Source of the DNA: Ophioceras dolichostomum
Lineage: Eukaryota; Ascomycota; Sordariomycetes; Magnaporthales; Ophioceraceae
DNA: 27,139 bases
Direction: 5' to 3'
NCBI GenBank assembly: GCA_003049485.1
Contig: PYST01000452.1
Span: 1 to 27,139, forward strand
The position numbers and the translations under genes are program-made. Every line of letters begins with the position of its first letter. The stretch's first letter is position 1. The notes under the pieces were generated by a model. That model saw only the letters and a list, made by a program, of their open reading frames with translations. It was not told the origin of the DNA and did not search any database. Below, one piece after another: positions 1-9,389 of the stretch.

Positions 1-716
1 CTCCCACGCTGCAACAGAGCTCAAAATGACGCCCCCAGCTAACCTCTTCCCTGCTTCCGCCCTCCCTCCACCAGATCAAGCTTCGAGCCGTCCATATTTT
101 ACTTTTTTACGTACTGAAAGGTTCAGTGAGAAAACGTGTCAAACCTGTGACGTAAGCAAACCGCTCCGTTTCAGATGCCCAGAATTACCTTACACCCAAG
201 GTCTTGGCCATCACCTCTCACCGTCGCTTGGCATCATTCTTTCCAGTCGTTCAGTGTCTTGGCTTTTCTTGGTGCTTTTTGCCAATGCTTCTTCTTTTGC
301 CTTTCCTCGTCTGCGCCTAGTCGCCATGTTTAATAATGAGAATAAATTCCCTCATCTCGTGCGCGGCGCTGTCCGCTTGGATCTACTGCTTCATTTTCTT
401 CTCTTAAAAACTCCATGATATTGGTATTGTGCAACTTCTCCAATCCCATTTGGACGTCTGCGGTGCAAATGAGCGACTCAGTGTCCTCTCGTCACCGTTT
501 CCCCTCCAGCAGCTCCCCCGGTCCGTAGAAGCGCCTCCCCCATTTGAGACCTTCTTGACGACATAGGGCGGACCCGTCTTGCGCGCAAGCCCCTCGTTGC
601 ACGAGAAAAGGCCCTTGGCGGGCTCGATTTTCTCCGCGTGCCCTCCGGTCGTTTTCAATTCCATGCCTGGCTGCTGGAGAAGAGCTAGGTTCTAGTTCGG
701 TGGTCAATTGGCGAGG
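1..716. other. Left-edge non-coding region / protease promoter
   Basis: No gene is supported here. Several short open frames exist, the longest running from an ATG at 26 to 418, but none shows a recognisable domain, clear codon bias or splice structure. The stretch is presumably the end of a neighbouring transcription unit plus the promoter and 5' leader of the aspartic protease that starts at 717. I see no clear TATA box. Confidence 0.5.
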
Positions 717-2398
717 ATGAAGGCTGTTGTTGGACGCATCGGCGTGGGTGCTGTGCTCTTAATCACCGCTGTGGCTGCGGAGAGGGGCACCGTCCAGTTC
801 GGCATCGAGAGGAGACAATTCCTGCCGAAAGTTGCCAAACGAAGCCCGGAGAACACGTTCGAAGGGCTCATTCGCAACGAGATATCGCGGGGCGGCTATT
901 TCGCAACCTGTGCCGTTGGGAGCCCTGCGCAGAACGTCACTCTCCAGTTGGACACTGGGAGCAGCGACATCTGGGTGCCTGCGACCTCGTCCTGCAAGGA
1001 TCCTATACAGCATCCTAATGGCTGCGATTTGGGCTCTTGTATGTTTCCCAGCAGACAATTAGTCCTTGCCCTGTCATGTCATGTCATGTCATGCTCTGTC
1101 TCTCGAGTCTCCTAGCTCTGTGCCTTTCCTTTTCTGACAACCCGACTTACGTCTAGTCACCTCGTCTGCCTCGTCGACTTTCAAGACCCTGAGGCGAGGC
1201 AACTTCAGCATCCGGTACCTGGACGGTAGTTTCTCGAAGGGAGACTACTTCACAGACTCCTTCGCTATCGCGGGGGCCAGCGTCAAAAATGTGACCATGG
1301 GGCTGGGGTTGGACACCGACATATCATACGGCCTACTAGGCATTGGCTACCCCTTTAACGAAGCCATCGTCATGGGCTCTCATTCGTCATCGACCATCTA
1401 CCCGAATCTGCCAGTCACGATGGTGAACGATGGCATGATTAATACCAATGCCTACAGCCTGTGGCTGAACGATCTCGGTGGGTGTCGCGTCTACTCTTGC
1501 AAGCTGCGCAAGCTGCTTTTGCCTGACCCATATGTGCGAACTCTCCTGCTAACCATGTCCGCCTTCAACAGATGCATCGATCGGAAATATCCTTTTCGGC
1601 GGCATTGACACCGAGAAATATGTCGGCAACAACCTTACAAGGATACAAGTCTACCCAGACGAACTGACGCAGACTTACATCTCATTCAAAGTCGCCCTAA
1701 CGTCCCTGGAGGCTCATAGTAACAGCGGCCAGGACAACCTGACATCGAACAACTTTCCCATCCCGGTCGTTCTGGATTCCGGCACTACTCTTTCATATCT
1801 TCCGACCGACCTGGCGAAGCAAATCTGGAAGGAAGTTGGTGCCGTCTGGTCCCCAGAATACGGCATCGCCGTCTTGCCCTGCTCGATGCAGGACAGTAAG
1901 GGGTACTTCACCTTTGGGTTCGCGGGGCCGTCAGGCCCGCGCATCAACGTGCGCATGGACGAGCTGGTCCTGGACCTGGCCATAAGTGGCCCCCCGGTGA
2001 CGTTCCTTTCGGGGCCGCACAAGGGCCAGGCGGCCTGCGAATTCGGGATCCAGAACTTCTCGAGCGACCCGTTCCTCCTCGGCGACACGTTCCTGAGATC
2101 CGCTTATGTCGTCTACGACTTGGTCAACAACGAGGTTGGCATCGCGCCGACGGATTTCAACGCCACCACGTCTAACATCATTGCCTTCCCGAGCCTCGGC
2201 GCCCCGATCCCGTCGGCTACTGTGGCCCCGAACCAGGACCAAGCCTCGGTGAAGCCGACCGTGACGGCGCCAGCGTTCGTGGCCCAGGCTGGCTTTTCTG
2301 AGGGTATAAAGACCTCTGCCGCCTCGCCGTCGCTCGCCCTCGGTTGGTGGCAGGCTGTGGCGGTTGCCGGGGCCGTCGTTGTCCCACTGTTCAGGTAG
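717..2398 (+). CDS. GPI-anchored aspartic protease (yapsin / candidapepsin type, family A1)
   Basis: Predicted exons are 717-1038, 1157-1477 and 1572-2398, giving 489 aa. The introns use GTATGT...TAG and GTGGGT...CAG and restore the frame exactly. The protein opens with a hydrophobic signal peptide (residues about 1-21), then a propeptide with a Lys-Arg site near residue 41. It has both pepsin-family catalytic motifs, Asp-Thr-Gly-Ser-Ser (about 79-83) and Asp-Ser-Gly-Thr-Thr (about 283-287). An ILFGG motif opens exon 3, and several Asn-X-Ser/Thr glycosylation sites are present. The last 35 or so residues are a small-residue/Ser/Ala stretch followed by a hydrophobic tail ending Val-Pro-Leu-Phe-Arg, as in GPI-anchor signals. 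Yapsins cleave at basic residues and act at the plasma membrane or cell wall in wall remodelling and shedding of surface proteins. The ATG at 717 was chosen because it directly precedes the signal peptide; the upstream in-frame TTG is not a fungal start. Substrate and GPI attachment are inference. Confidence 0.9.
1074..1093 (+). repeat. (TCATG)4 microsatellite inside protease intron 1
   Basis: Four perfect tandem copies of the pentamer TCATG lie within the first intron (1039-1156) of the aspartic protease. The repeat is intronic and does not affect the reading frame. Confidence 0.9.
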
Positions 2399-3039
2399 CG
2401 CATGTCCCGCCCCGGACGGCGGTCTTCTCTTTTATTCTTTGTGTTGTATTATTGCTGTATCTATAGACATGCATTTGCGGAGATACCCATTATTGGCGCA
2501 TCATTGTTGGACTGGCTAGAGACTTACAGAGGGCCTATTGGGCATATCATATTTTGAGAACAGGATTCACTTGGTCTTGGATACCTTTCAGACGACAGAC
2601 GAATAGATGGAGTCCTTCTTTTTCATTATTACCTAGGTACCTAGAGCACTCACTCGGGACCCAAAGAACGTACAACTAGGGTTAAGTGATGATCAATGAA
2701 GATGTCATGAACACGCATTTGATACCCTTGATGTCCACTACCAAGCGAATCTGGAACGAGCTGTGAGCTGGTGGTCCTCCCTGGATACCTAGGTAGGTAA
2801 GCTAAGTGAAAATAGGGGTTGGTGAAAGGTTCCGGTGTTGCGCACAAATCACGGCTTGTGGATTTGCATTGGGAGTGGGGCGTCGCGCCGGAGCTCGGGA
2901 TTGGACGGAGCTCGTTAACAGGGGTCCAAAAAATTATTGAACAATTCCAGATCACCACTGTTCTGATCCTTGGTCGCGTTCTTTTCTAGTATTTCCTTCG
3001 GTATTTAACGCCCCGTCTTCTTCCCTTCGCTCTTTGAAG
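2399..3039. other. Intergenic region between the protease and MEF1
   Basis: This 640-bp stretch holds the 3' end of the protease transcript and the promoter of MEF1. It contains two short palindromic CTAGGTACCTAG-like elements (near 2631 and 2786), listed separately. A TATTTAA sequence at about 3002 lies just before the MEF1 start and is too close to the ATG to be assigned confidently as a TATA box. I see no gene here. Confidence 0.5.
2631..2644. repeat. TAGGTA-type palindrome
   Basis: The stretch contains a perfect 12-bp palindrome, CTAGGTACCTAG, at 2633-2644. A related TACCTAGGTA palindrome extended by a further GGTA copy occurs at 2786-2800. Similar short elements recur in other non-coding parts of the window. 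Confidence 0.8.
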
Positions 3040-5753
3040 ATGAGGGCGCATAGGGCAGTAAGAGTCGTGGCCGAAGCCCGGCAGCTGGGGCCCCGGATCG
3101 CGTCCTCAAGCAGATTTTACAGCTTAGCTTGCAGGTTACCGGCTCGCCCACCATGCAGCAGGAGCGTCGTTTCGCGCTGCCAGACCGGACGATGGTTCAG
3201 CGAGAGCGCCCGGCTCCGTTCAGCAGCGGCAGCTGAAGCTGTGTAAGTCTCCCAGCCTCTCCTATGCCCTCCGGATTTCTCCTCTGCGCACTACAGGGCT
3301 ACAATAGCTGACGGTACTTCTTCCACCGATCGCAGAGCGGAACCGCCAGACTACCTTTCAGCCGAAGCCATTGGGGAGAAGATGACTCCTGAGGAGGCGC
3401 ATAGGCTGTCCAGAGTGCGGAATATTGGCATTGCGGTTGGTTTCTGTCCTATACGCCCCTGAAGCTTGTTGCTACCCACGAAATCGCTCCTGTATGGATA
3501 CGTTGAGACTCGGAGCCTCTACCTTGTTCTGTGGTTCTGACCCCTCCGACTCAACAGGCACACATCGACAGCGGCAAAACCACAGTTACGGAGCGCGTTC
3601 TTTTCTACACTGGTCGAATCAAGTCGATTCACGAGGTCAGGGGTCGTGACCAGGTCGGCGCTAAGATGGACTCCATGGAGCTGGAAAGGGAGCGAGGAAT
3701 CACCATCCAGTCTGCGGCGACCTTCTGTGACTGGCAGAAGAAGGAGAACGGCAAGGACGAGACCTACCACATCAACCTGATCGATACCCCCGGCCACATC
3801 GACTTCACCATCGAGGTAGAGCGGGCGCTGCGAGTGCTCGACGGCGCGGTGATGATCCTCTGCGCTGTCAGCGGCGTGCAGAGTCAGACTATGACGGTCG
3901 ACCGGCAGATGAAGCGCTACAATGTGCCGCGCATCAGCTTCGTCAACAAGATGGATCGCATGGGCGCCAACCCGTTCAAGGCGGTCGAGCAGATCAACAC
4001 CAAGCTGAAGATCCCCGCTGCCGCGGTGCAAATTCCCATCGGCAGGGAGAAGGAATTTGAGGGAGTCGTTGACCTTATCCACATGCGGTCGATCCGCACC
4101 GATGGCGCGCGGGGAACTGTAGTGAAGGTCTCGAATGAGATCCCCGAAGACCTCCGAGAGCTCGCCGAGGAGAAGCGTCAGGTGCTCATCGAGAAGCTGG
4201 CAGATGTCGACGACGAGATGGCCGAGATGTTCCTGGAGGAGCAGACGCCCACCCCTGAGCAGATCATCGCCGCGATCCGCCGAGCCACCATCGCGCTCAA
4301 GTTCACGCCCGTGCTGATGGGCTCGGCGCTGGCGGACAAGGTCGTCCAGCCGATGCTCGACGCTGTGTGCGACTACCTCCCCAACCCGGCCCAGGTGGAA
4401 AACACCGCTCTAGACCGGTCTAAGGACGAGGCGAAGACGCAGCTGATCCCATACAACTCGCTGCCGTTCGTAGGACTCGCGTTCAAGCTGGAAGAGAATC
4501 CATATGGGCAGCTGACGTACATGCGCGTGTACCAAGGCACGCTTCGCAAGGGCACTTACCTTTTCAACTCGCGGAACAACAAGAAGGTGCGCATCCCGCG
4601 CATCGTCCGCATGCACTCGAACGAGATGGAGGACGTGTCCGAAGTGAGCGCCGGCGAGATCTGCGCCGTGTTCGGTGTCGACTGCGCCTCGGGTGACACC
4701 TTCACCGATGGCGGCCTGCCGTACTCAATGTCGTCCATGTTCGTTCCCGATGCCGTCATGTCCCTGTCGATCAAGCCCAAGCACAGCAGGGATGCCGACA
4801 ACTTCTCCAAGGCCATGAACCGCTTCCAACGCGAGGACCCCACTTTCCGCCTGCACATCGACGAGGAGTCCGAGGAGACCATCATCTCGGGCATGGGCGA
4901 GCTGCACCTTGAAGTTTACGTCGAGAGGCTGCGTCGCGAGTACCGCGTCGAGTGCGAGACGGGCCAGCCCCGCGTCGCCTACCGCGAGACCATCTCCCGC
5001 CACGCCGATTTCGACTACCTGTTCAAGCGTCAGACCGGCGGGCCCGGCGACTACGCCCGCGTCGTGGGCTGGATCGAGCCCAACGCCGAGAACCCGGAGA
5101 AGAACCACTTCGAGACGCGCGTCGTGGGCGGCAACATCCCCGACAAGTTCCTGTCGGCCTGCGCCAAGGGCTTCGAGCAAATCTGCACCAAGGGCCCCCT
5201 GATCGGCCACAAGGTCATCGGCGCCAGCCTCGTGATCACGGACGGTGCCACGCACGTGACGGACTCGTCCGACCACGCCTTCAGCCTGGCCACGCAGTTC
5301 GCCTTCCGCAAGGCGTTCCCGGACGCGGGCGGGCAGGTGCTGGAGCCCCTGATGAAGACCACCATCACGGCGCCCAACGAGTTCCAGGGAGGCGTGCTGA
5401 TGCTGATGAACAAGCGCGGCACGGTGGTCGACACCGAAATCGGCGCCGACGACTTCACCCTCGTCGCCGACTGCTCCCTCAACGCCATGTTCGGCTTCAG
5501 CTCGCACCTGCGCGCCGCCACCCAGGGCAAGGGCGAGTTCAGCATGGAGTTCAGCCACTACGCCGCGGCGCCACCACAACTTCAGTAAGTTTACTCACTC
5601 CACGCTGACTACCTAACCTGTCTACTGCCCCGTTCAGATCCAGTGTGGTTCAAAACCGGAATGTCCAACTGACAACTCACCTTTCTCTACCCTACGTATA
5701 GGAAGGATCTTATTGCCAAGTACCAGAAGGAGCTTGAGGATAAGAGGAAATAG
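3040..5753 (+). CDS. MEF1: Mitochondrial elongation factor G (translocase GTPase)
   Basis: Four exons are predicted: 3040-3242, 3336-3435, 3558-5584 and 5702-5753, giving 793 aa, close to the size of yeast Mef1. The N-terminal 60 or so residues are Arg/Ala/Ser-rich with almost no acidic residues, a typical matrix-targeting presequence. The G domain has the P-loop AHIDSGKT (about 102-109), G3 DTPGHIDF (from about 177) and G4 NKMD (about 231-234). EF-G domains II to V follow, and the short last exon encodes the charged C-terminal helix ending Lys-Asp-Lys-Arg-Lys. Exon junctions were fixed by the conserved run into the P-loop and by the tail. The protein catalyses GTP-dependent translocation on mitochondrial ribosomes. 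Intron 2 interrupts the gene immediately before the P-loop and uses a GTTGGT donor. Its 3' neighbour LYS12 is convergent. The family call is very secure; small shifts in exon 1 are possible. Confidence 0.95.
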
Positions 5754-6327
5754 TGTGTCAGAATGCTAGGGACCTAATAGGGACCTAACTACAATCTTCT
5801 TTGTAATACCTTTGTGCATATATGCATCATAAGGCCGCATAGTGCATACGCCTTCTTTTTGCTGCTTTTTGGATCCATTGTACGAGACGAATGTATGTAT
5901 AAAAGATATGTTTGGTTTGTTTGCTCTGGCATGCATTTAGACCGTCTTGCAGTGGGACAGCCTAGGATCGGGAAAGGGCCTTGGTCTTCGGCTCCTTGAA
6001 GGGGCGATATTCAAAAAGGCTCTAGGAGTACCATGCGGGATATACGGAGAAAGAAAGCGAACGAATGTTGACAGAAAATCAATGTTGAAAAGGTTAGATG
6101 CCGCCATAGAATAAAAATACATCCTCCTCTCTCTTAGCTTGGTGCTTGTGAGAAACGACCGCTTTTGTTTATCATAGGCTACACCAGTGAAAAACCCAGT
6201 CACACGTTCGGGAGCAAATCTTAGCATCTATATACAAACAGGCGTAGAAAACCTCCAGTTGTGGCGTTCAGGTCTCCGGTGGCGGCAAGACCGATACACC
6301 GCCTTGTTCGAGCCCTATCTACCCAAT
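5754..6327. other. Convergent 3' intergenic region (MEF1 / LYS12)
   Basis: This 570-bp region holds the 3' ends of two convergent genes. Just after MEF1 there are two copies of GGGACCTA (5769-5776 and 5780-5787) and a perfect 12-bp palindrome TGCATATATGCA (5815-5826) in an A/T-rich stretch suited to polyadenylation. I see no gene here. Confidence 0.5.
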
Positions 6328-7519
6328 CTACAACCTCCTGAGGACGTCCTCCACGACCTCCTCGGTGGTCGCCTTCCCGCCCAGGTCAGGGCTCAACAGC
6401 TTACCCTCCTCCAGGTTGGCGTCGACGGCCGCGTAGATCCTGGCCGCGGCGGCCTCCTCGTTCAGGAACTCGAGCATCAGCGCCGCGCTGCGGATGGTGG
6501 CGATCGGGTTCGCGACGCCCTTGCCCATGATGTCGGGCGCGGAGCCGTGGCACGGCTCGCCGATGGCGAAGCCCTCGCCGACGTTGGCGCTGGGCACGAG
6601 GCCCAGCGAGCCGACCAGCGCGGCGGCGCCGTCGGACAGGATGTCGCCGTACAGGTTCGGCGCGACGATCACGTCGTACGCCTCGGGCTGCCGGAACAGC
6701 TTGTACACCATGCTGTCGACGATCTGCTCCTCCACCTGAATGCCGCCGTCGGCGAAGGGCGCAGCGGAGAGGGCCTCCTTGGCGGTGGCGCGGAAGAGGC
6801 CGTCGGTCTGGGAGAGGACGTTGGACTTGTGCGTGATGGTGACGAGCGGGGACGAGTGGACGCTGGGCGGGCTGTCGGGGTTCGCGCGGATCTTCTGGCG
6901 GCGCAGGGCGATCTCGCCGGCCATGGTGGCGATGCGGTGGCTGGCGCGGTAGGAGATCCGCTTGATCGCCTCGGCGACGGGGCCGGAGCCGTCGGCGGCC
7001 TCGAAAGTGCGCTCCTCCTTCACGTACAGGTCCTCGGTGTTCTCGCGGACGATGACCATGTCGATGGGCCGCGCGGCAGACGCGACCGTCTTGACGGGGC
7101 GCACGTTGGCGTACAGGTCGAGCCGCTTGCGCAGGGCCACAATGGGCGAGCTGTAGCCCTTGACGGCCCTGGTGGGCGAGCTGACGGCGCCGAAGAGCGC
7201 GCCGTCACACTCGGCCTTGAGCGTCGCGACCGTGCGGTCCGGCAGCGCGGCGCCGGTCTCCTCGAACGTCTGGAAGCCCGCCTGCAGGTCGACGAAGGAG
7301 AACTTGAGGCCCAGCGAGGCCGGGAGCGCCTCGAGGACGCGACGGCCCGCTGGGATCACCTCCTTTCCGATGCCATCGCCGGCGATCAGGCCTGTTGCTC
7401 GTGGAGTGATCACAATTGTTAGAAGCTATAACAAGCAGGTTTGGTTTTTGGGGGGGTGTTGGGAAGAGAATTATCTGATGGAGAGTCTACTTGCCGATTC
7501 TGAGGGTGCGAGCTGCCAT
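6328..7519 (-). CDS. LYS12: Homoisocitrate dehydrogenase (lysine biosynthesis)
   Basis: Predicted exons on the minus strand are 7519-7495 and 7391-6328, giving 362 aa. The enzyme is an NAD-dependent beta-decarboxylating dehydrogenase of the isocitrate/isopropylmalate family. It converts homoisocitrate to 2-oxoadipate in the fungal alpha-aminoadipate lysine pathway. Visible motifs are GDGIGKEV near the N-terminus, YSSPIVALR, the homoisocitrate-type VRENTEDLY motif, the lysine motif THKSNVL, the metal-binding APNLYGDILSD and the cofactor-binding GEPCHGSAPDI. The overall pattern matches yeast Lys12 better than Leu2. Exon 2 on its own has no ATG. The start MAARTLRI lies in a 25-bp first exon joined through a GC-AG intron that restores the GLIAGDGIG core. 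A short insertion (Asn-Pro-Asp-Ser-Pro-Pro region) precedes THKSNVL. No long mitochondrial presequence is visible. Confidence 0.93.
7392..7494 (-). other. GC-AG spliceosomal intron in LYS12
   Basis: On the minus strand the intron starts GCAAGT instead of GTAAGT. It contains a CTAAC branch-point match (in TTCTAACAATT) about 30 nt before the acceptor AACAG. Splicing joins ...AGA ATC G to GC CTG ATC and gives the expected N-terminus of the enzyme. If unspliced, translation from the same ATG meets an in-frame TAG after ten codons. Confidence 0.8.
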
Positions 7520-7554
7520 TGAGAGGGAATTGGTTGGAAAGGGGAGGGGGCCAG

Positions 7555-7560
7555 TTATAT
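7555..7560 (-). promoter_or_regulatory. Possible TATA element of LYS12
   Basis: An ATATAA sequence on the minus strand lies about 36 bp upstream of the LYS12 ATG. Its position would require a very short 5' leader, so the assignment is tentative. Confidence 0.3.
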
Positions 7561-8423
7561 GTGAGGTCCAACTGGACGCTATTCTGAGGCGATTTTTTTA
7601 TTTTCTATTTTCTGATAGAGGGGCTCCGGCAATCGGAGCTCCAAGCTTCACTCACCAAATTCGCCCGATTCGCTCTAGCGCACGTCAAAAGGAGCCGACG
7701 GCCGGGAGAGCTCGTTTCCTATTACGGAACAGTGCATCAGGCAGGGTCTACATACTTGACGGATTTCTCCCTTTCCAAAAGCTCTAGCTCTGTCTCCCTG
7801 TGATTCATAGACAATGGATGCCGTCCATTGTTTGTGCATCCGTAAGAAGGAGCTAGTACTTCAAGAAATATACGATTGGTTGAATGTTTGCATCTCGATA
7901 AATAGACTATTCACGGAAATTGTGCTTCCCCTGCTTGACTTCCTGGCCAATCGCTCCAGTCAGGGGTTGCGAGCGCATGAACCCAGAAATTCGAAACAAG
8001 GCGCGCATGATCCACTAAGACTGGCGAAGGAAACGGCTTCTGGATTCATGGAATGGATTTGTTTCCTCCATCTCGGCTCTTTTCTGGCCAGTGACTCCCA
8101 GAACATGGTTGAAATCCTCTAACCCGCAGAAAAAAATTCTAGATGCATTCGTCTGATCTATTTATTATTCACTTCTCTCTAGGGGTTCTGTGGGTGCGTC
8201 CGCATCTCGGCTCTTACCGGTGGCCGCTGAACATTTTTTTAATATTTTTTATAACGTTGAGCAGACATTCAACTAGTAGCCTCCAAGCGTCGTTGACAGC
8301 TGTGAAGACGACCGAGGGGCATGCTGAAGCTGAACTGAATTCGAGACAATTGCATTGACCCCTGCAACCTCTCGCTGGCAGGTGTCATCAGTGCGGCAGG
8401 ATGGCATGAAGCCAGTGACTAGG

Positions 8424-8447
8424 TACCTACCTGGGTGGTGGTAGGTA
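8424..8447. repeat. Inverted repeat TACCTACC...GGTAGGTA
   Basis: Two perfect 8-bp complementary arms (8424-8431 and 8440-8447) are separated by 8 nt, next to a CTAGGTAC sequence. This belongs to the family of TAGGTA-like elements scattered through the non-coding DNA of the window. Confidence 0.75.
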
Positions 8448-9389
8448 ACTAAACTGCCTCCTATTCCGTGCAGACCTCTTAGAGAGTCTTTTGCTGCCAT
8501 TCATGAGAAGAATGTTGTTCCTGCTAGCAAATCGGGCTGGCGGGACCGACTAGACTCGTGCGACCTTCTCGCCAGTTGTTTTCATATTTTGCTATTGGCC
8601 TCATTTGCGGTTGCCACGGACGCAGCTCTGAGGAGATCCGACGTGCTAACCTGAAGCTGATGTTGCCCCTGAATCCACAAGCTTCGGATATGCAGCTGTA
8701 ATTTCAGTGGCATAAAAAGGACACACCGCCGGAACCCTCCCTGAATTGAGTCGCGCGGCCAACCATCGACCTCCAGAGACCCTGCCCGCCGCTTCTGCCG
8801 CCTCGTCCAACCACACTTGACTTTCTCTCCTGAACCACCTGAACCACCAGCAGCTGCACGCTTCTGCATCGGACATCAGGCAGAAGATAACAATTCCAGC
8901 GCGAAGAAAAAAAGAAGGGACCCAGTTCGCATTTTCCCTGTTTGCCGCCTGTTCACCTGGCTGTGTTGCAACAGTATATTTCTACTCCGTCGCGCCTTCG
9001 CACGCCCCAGTTCCCAGCAAGCCATCGCGCGCCGTGGATCGAAGAAGCTCCGAGCAAGCTCCAATCGTGAAAGGGGTAGAGGCCGAACTGCATGTGCAGT
9101 CGCGCATAGTTTCAAATCTGACCTGTGATCGCGAGGCACACACGAACCATCATCGGCAGCATTCTCGTTTGTGGATCTTTCCATCTTTACCTGCGGCCCG
9201 TTGTTCTACAATTTGCGCGACCGGTGCTGAACGTACGACCCTTTCCATCGTCGAGATTCGAAATTCGCACGATAACCTGTGCATTTTCGACTCAAGCCCG
9301 CCTGGCTACGGCCTTTGGGTTAGCAGGCAAGGACCGCCTCGATCGAAACTGCAGTTCCCTTGCATCTCAGCCCGTCGGCAGTCGCAGCC

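Larger units (their letters stand above)
7520..9389. other. Divergent 1.9-kb promoter region
   Basis: This region lies between LYS12 (leftward) and the low-complexity protein gene (rightward). It contains only short, unconvincing open frames. A TGACTC half-match to the Gcn4/CPC-1 amino-acid-control site TGACTCA occurs at 8092-8097, about 570 bp upstream of LYS12. A short TACCTACC/GGTAGGTA hairpin is at 8424-8447. The last 500 bp are probably the long 5' leader of the rightward gene. No RNA gene is recognised. Confidence 0.5.

Noticed and set aside
26..418. 130-codon ATG frame at the left edge
   Set aside because: No domain, no signal peptide at its N-terminus and no coding-like composition.
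4725..5579. A 284-codon minus-strand frame
   Set aside because: It is antisense to the highly conserved EF-G exon and shows the same codon-bias artefact.
6328..7413. 3-isopropylmalate dehydrogenase (LEU2) as the identity
   Set aside because: The VRENTEDLYVKEE motif, the YSSPIVALR context and the overall pattern match homoisocitrate dehydrogenase Lys12 rather than Leu2.
6187..7422. A 411-codon open frame on the + strand
   Set aside because: It lies opposite LYS12, whose GC-rich third positions keep the antisense frame open. Its translation is Arg/Gly/Asp/Val low-complexity with no family features.
8092..8097. TGACTC as a Gcn4/CPC-1 site for LYS12
   Set aside because: It lacks the final A of the consensus and sits about 570 bp from the start. 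A hexamer is expected by chance at this length, so it was not listed as a regulatory feature.
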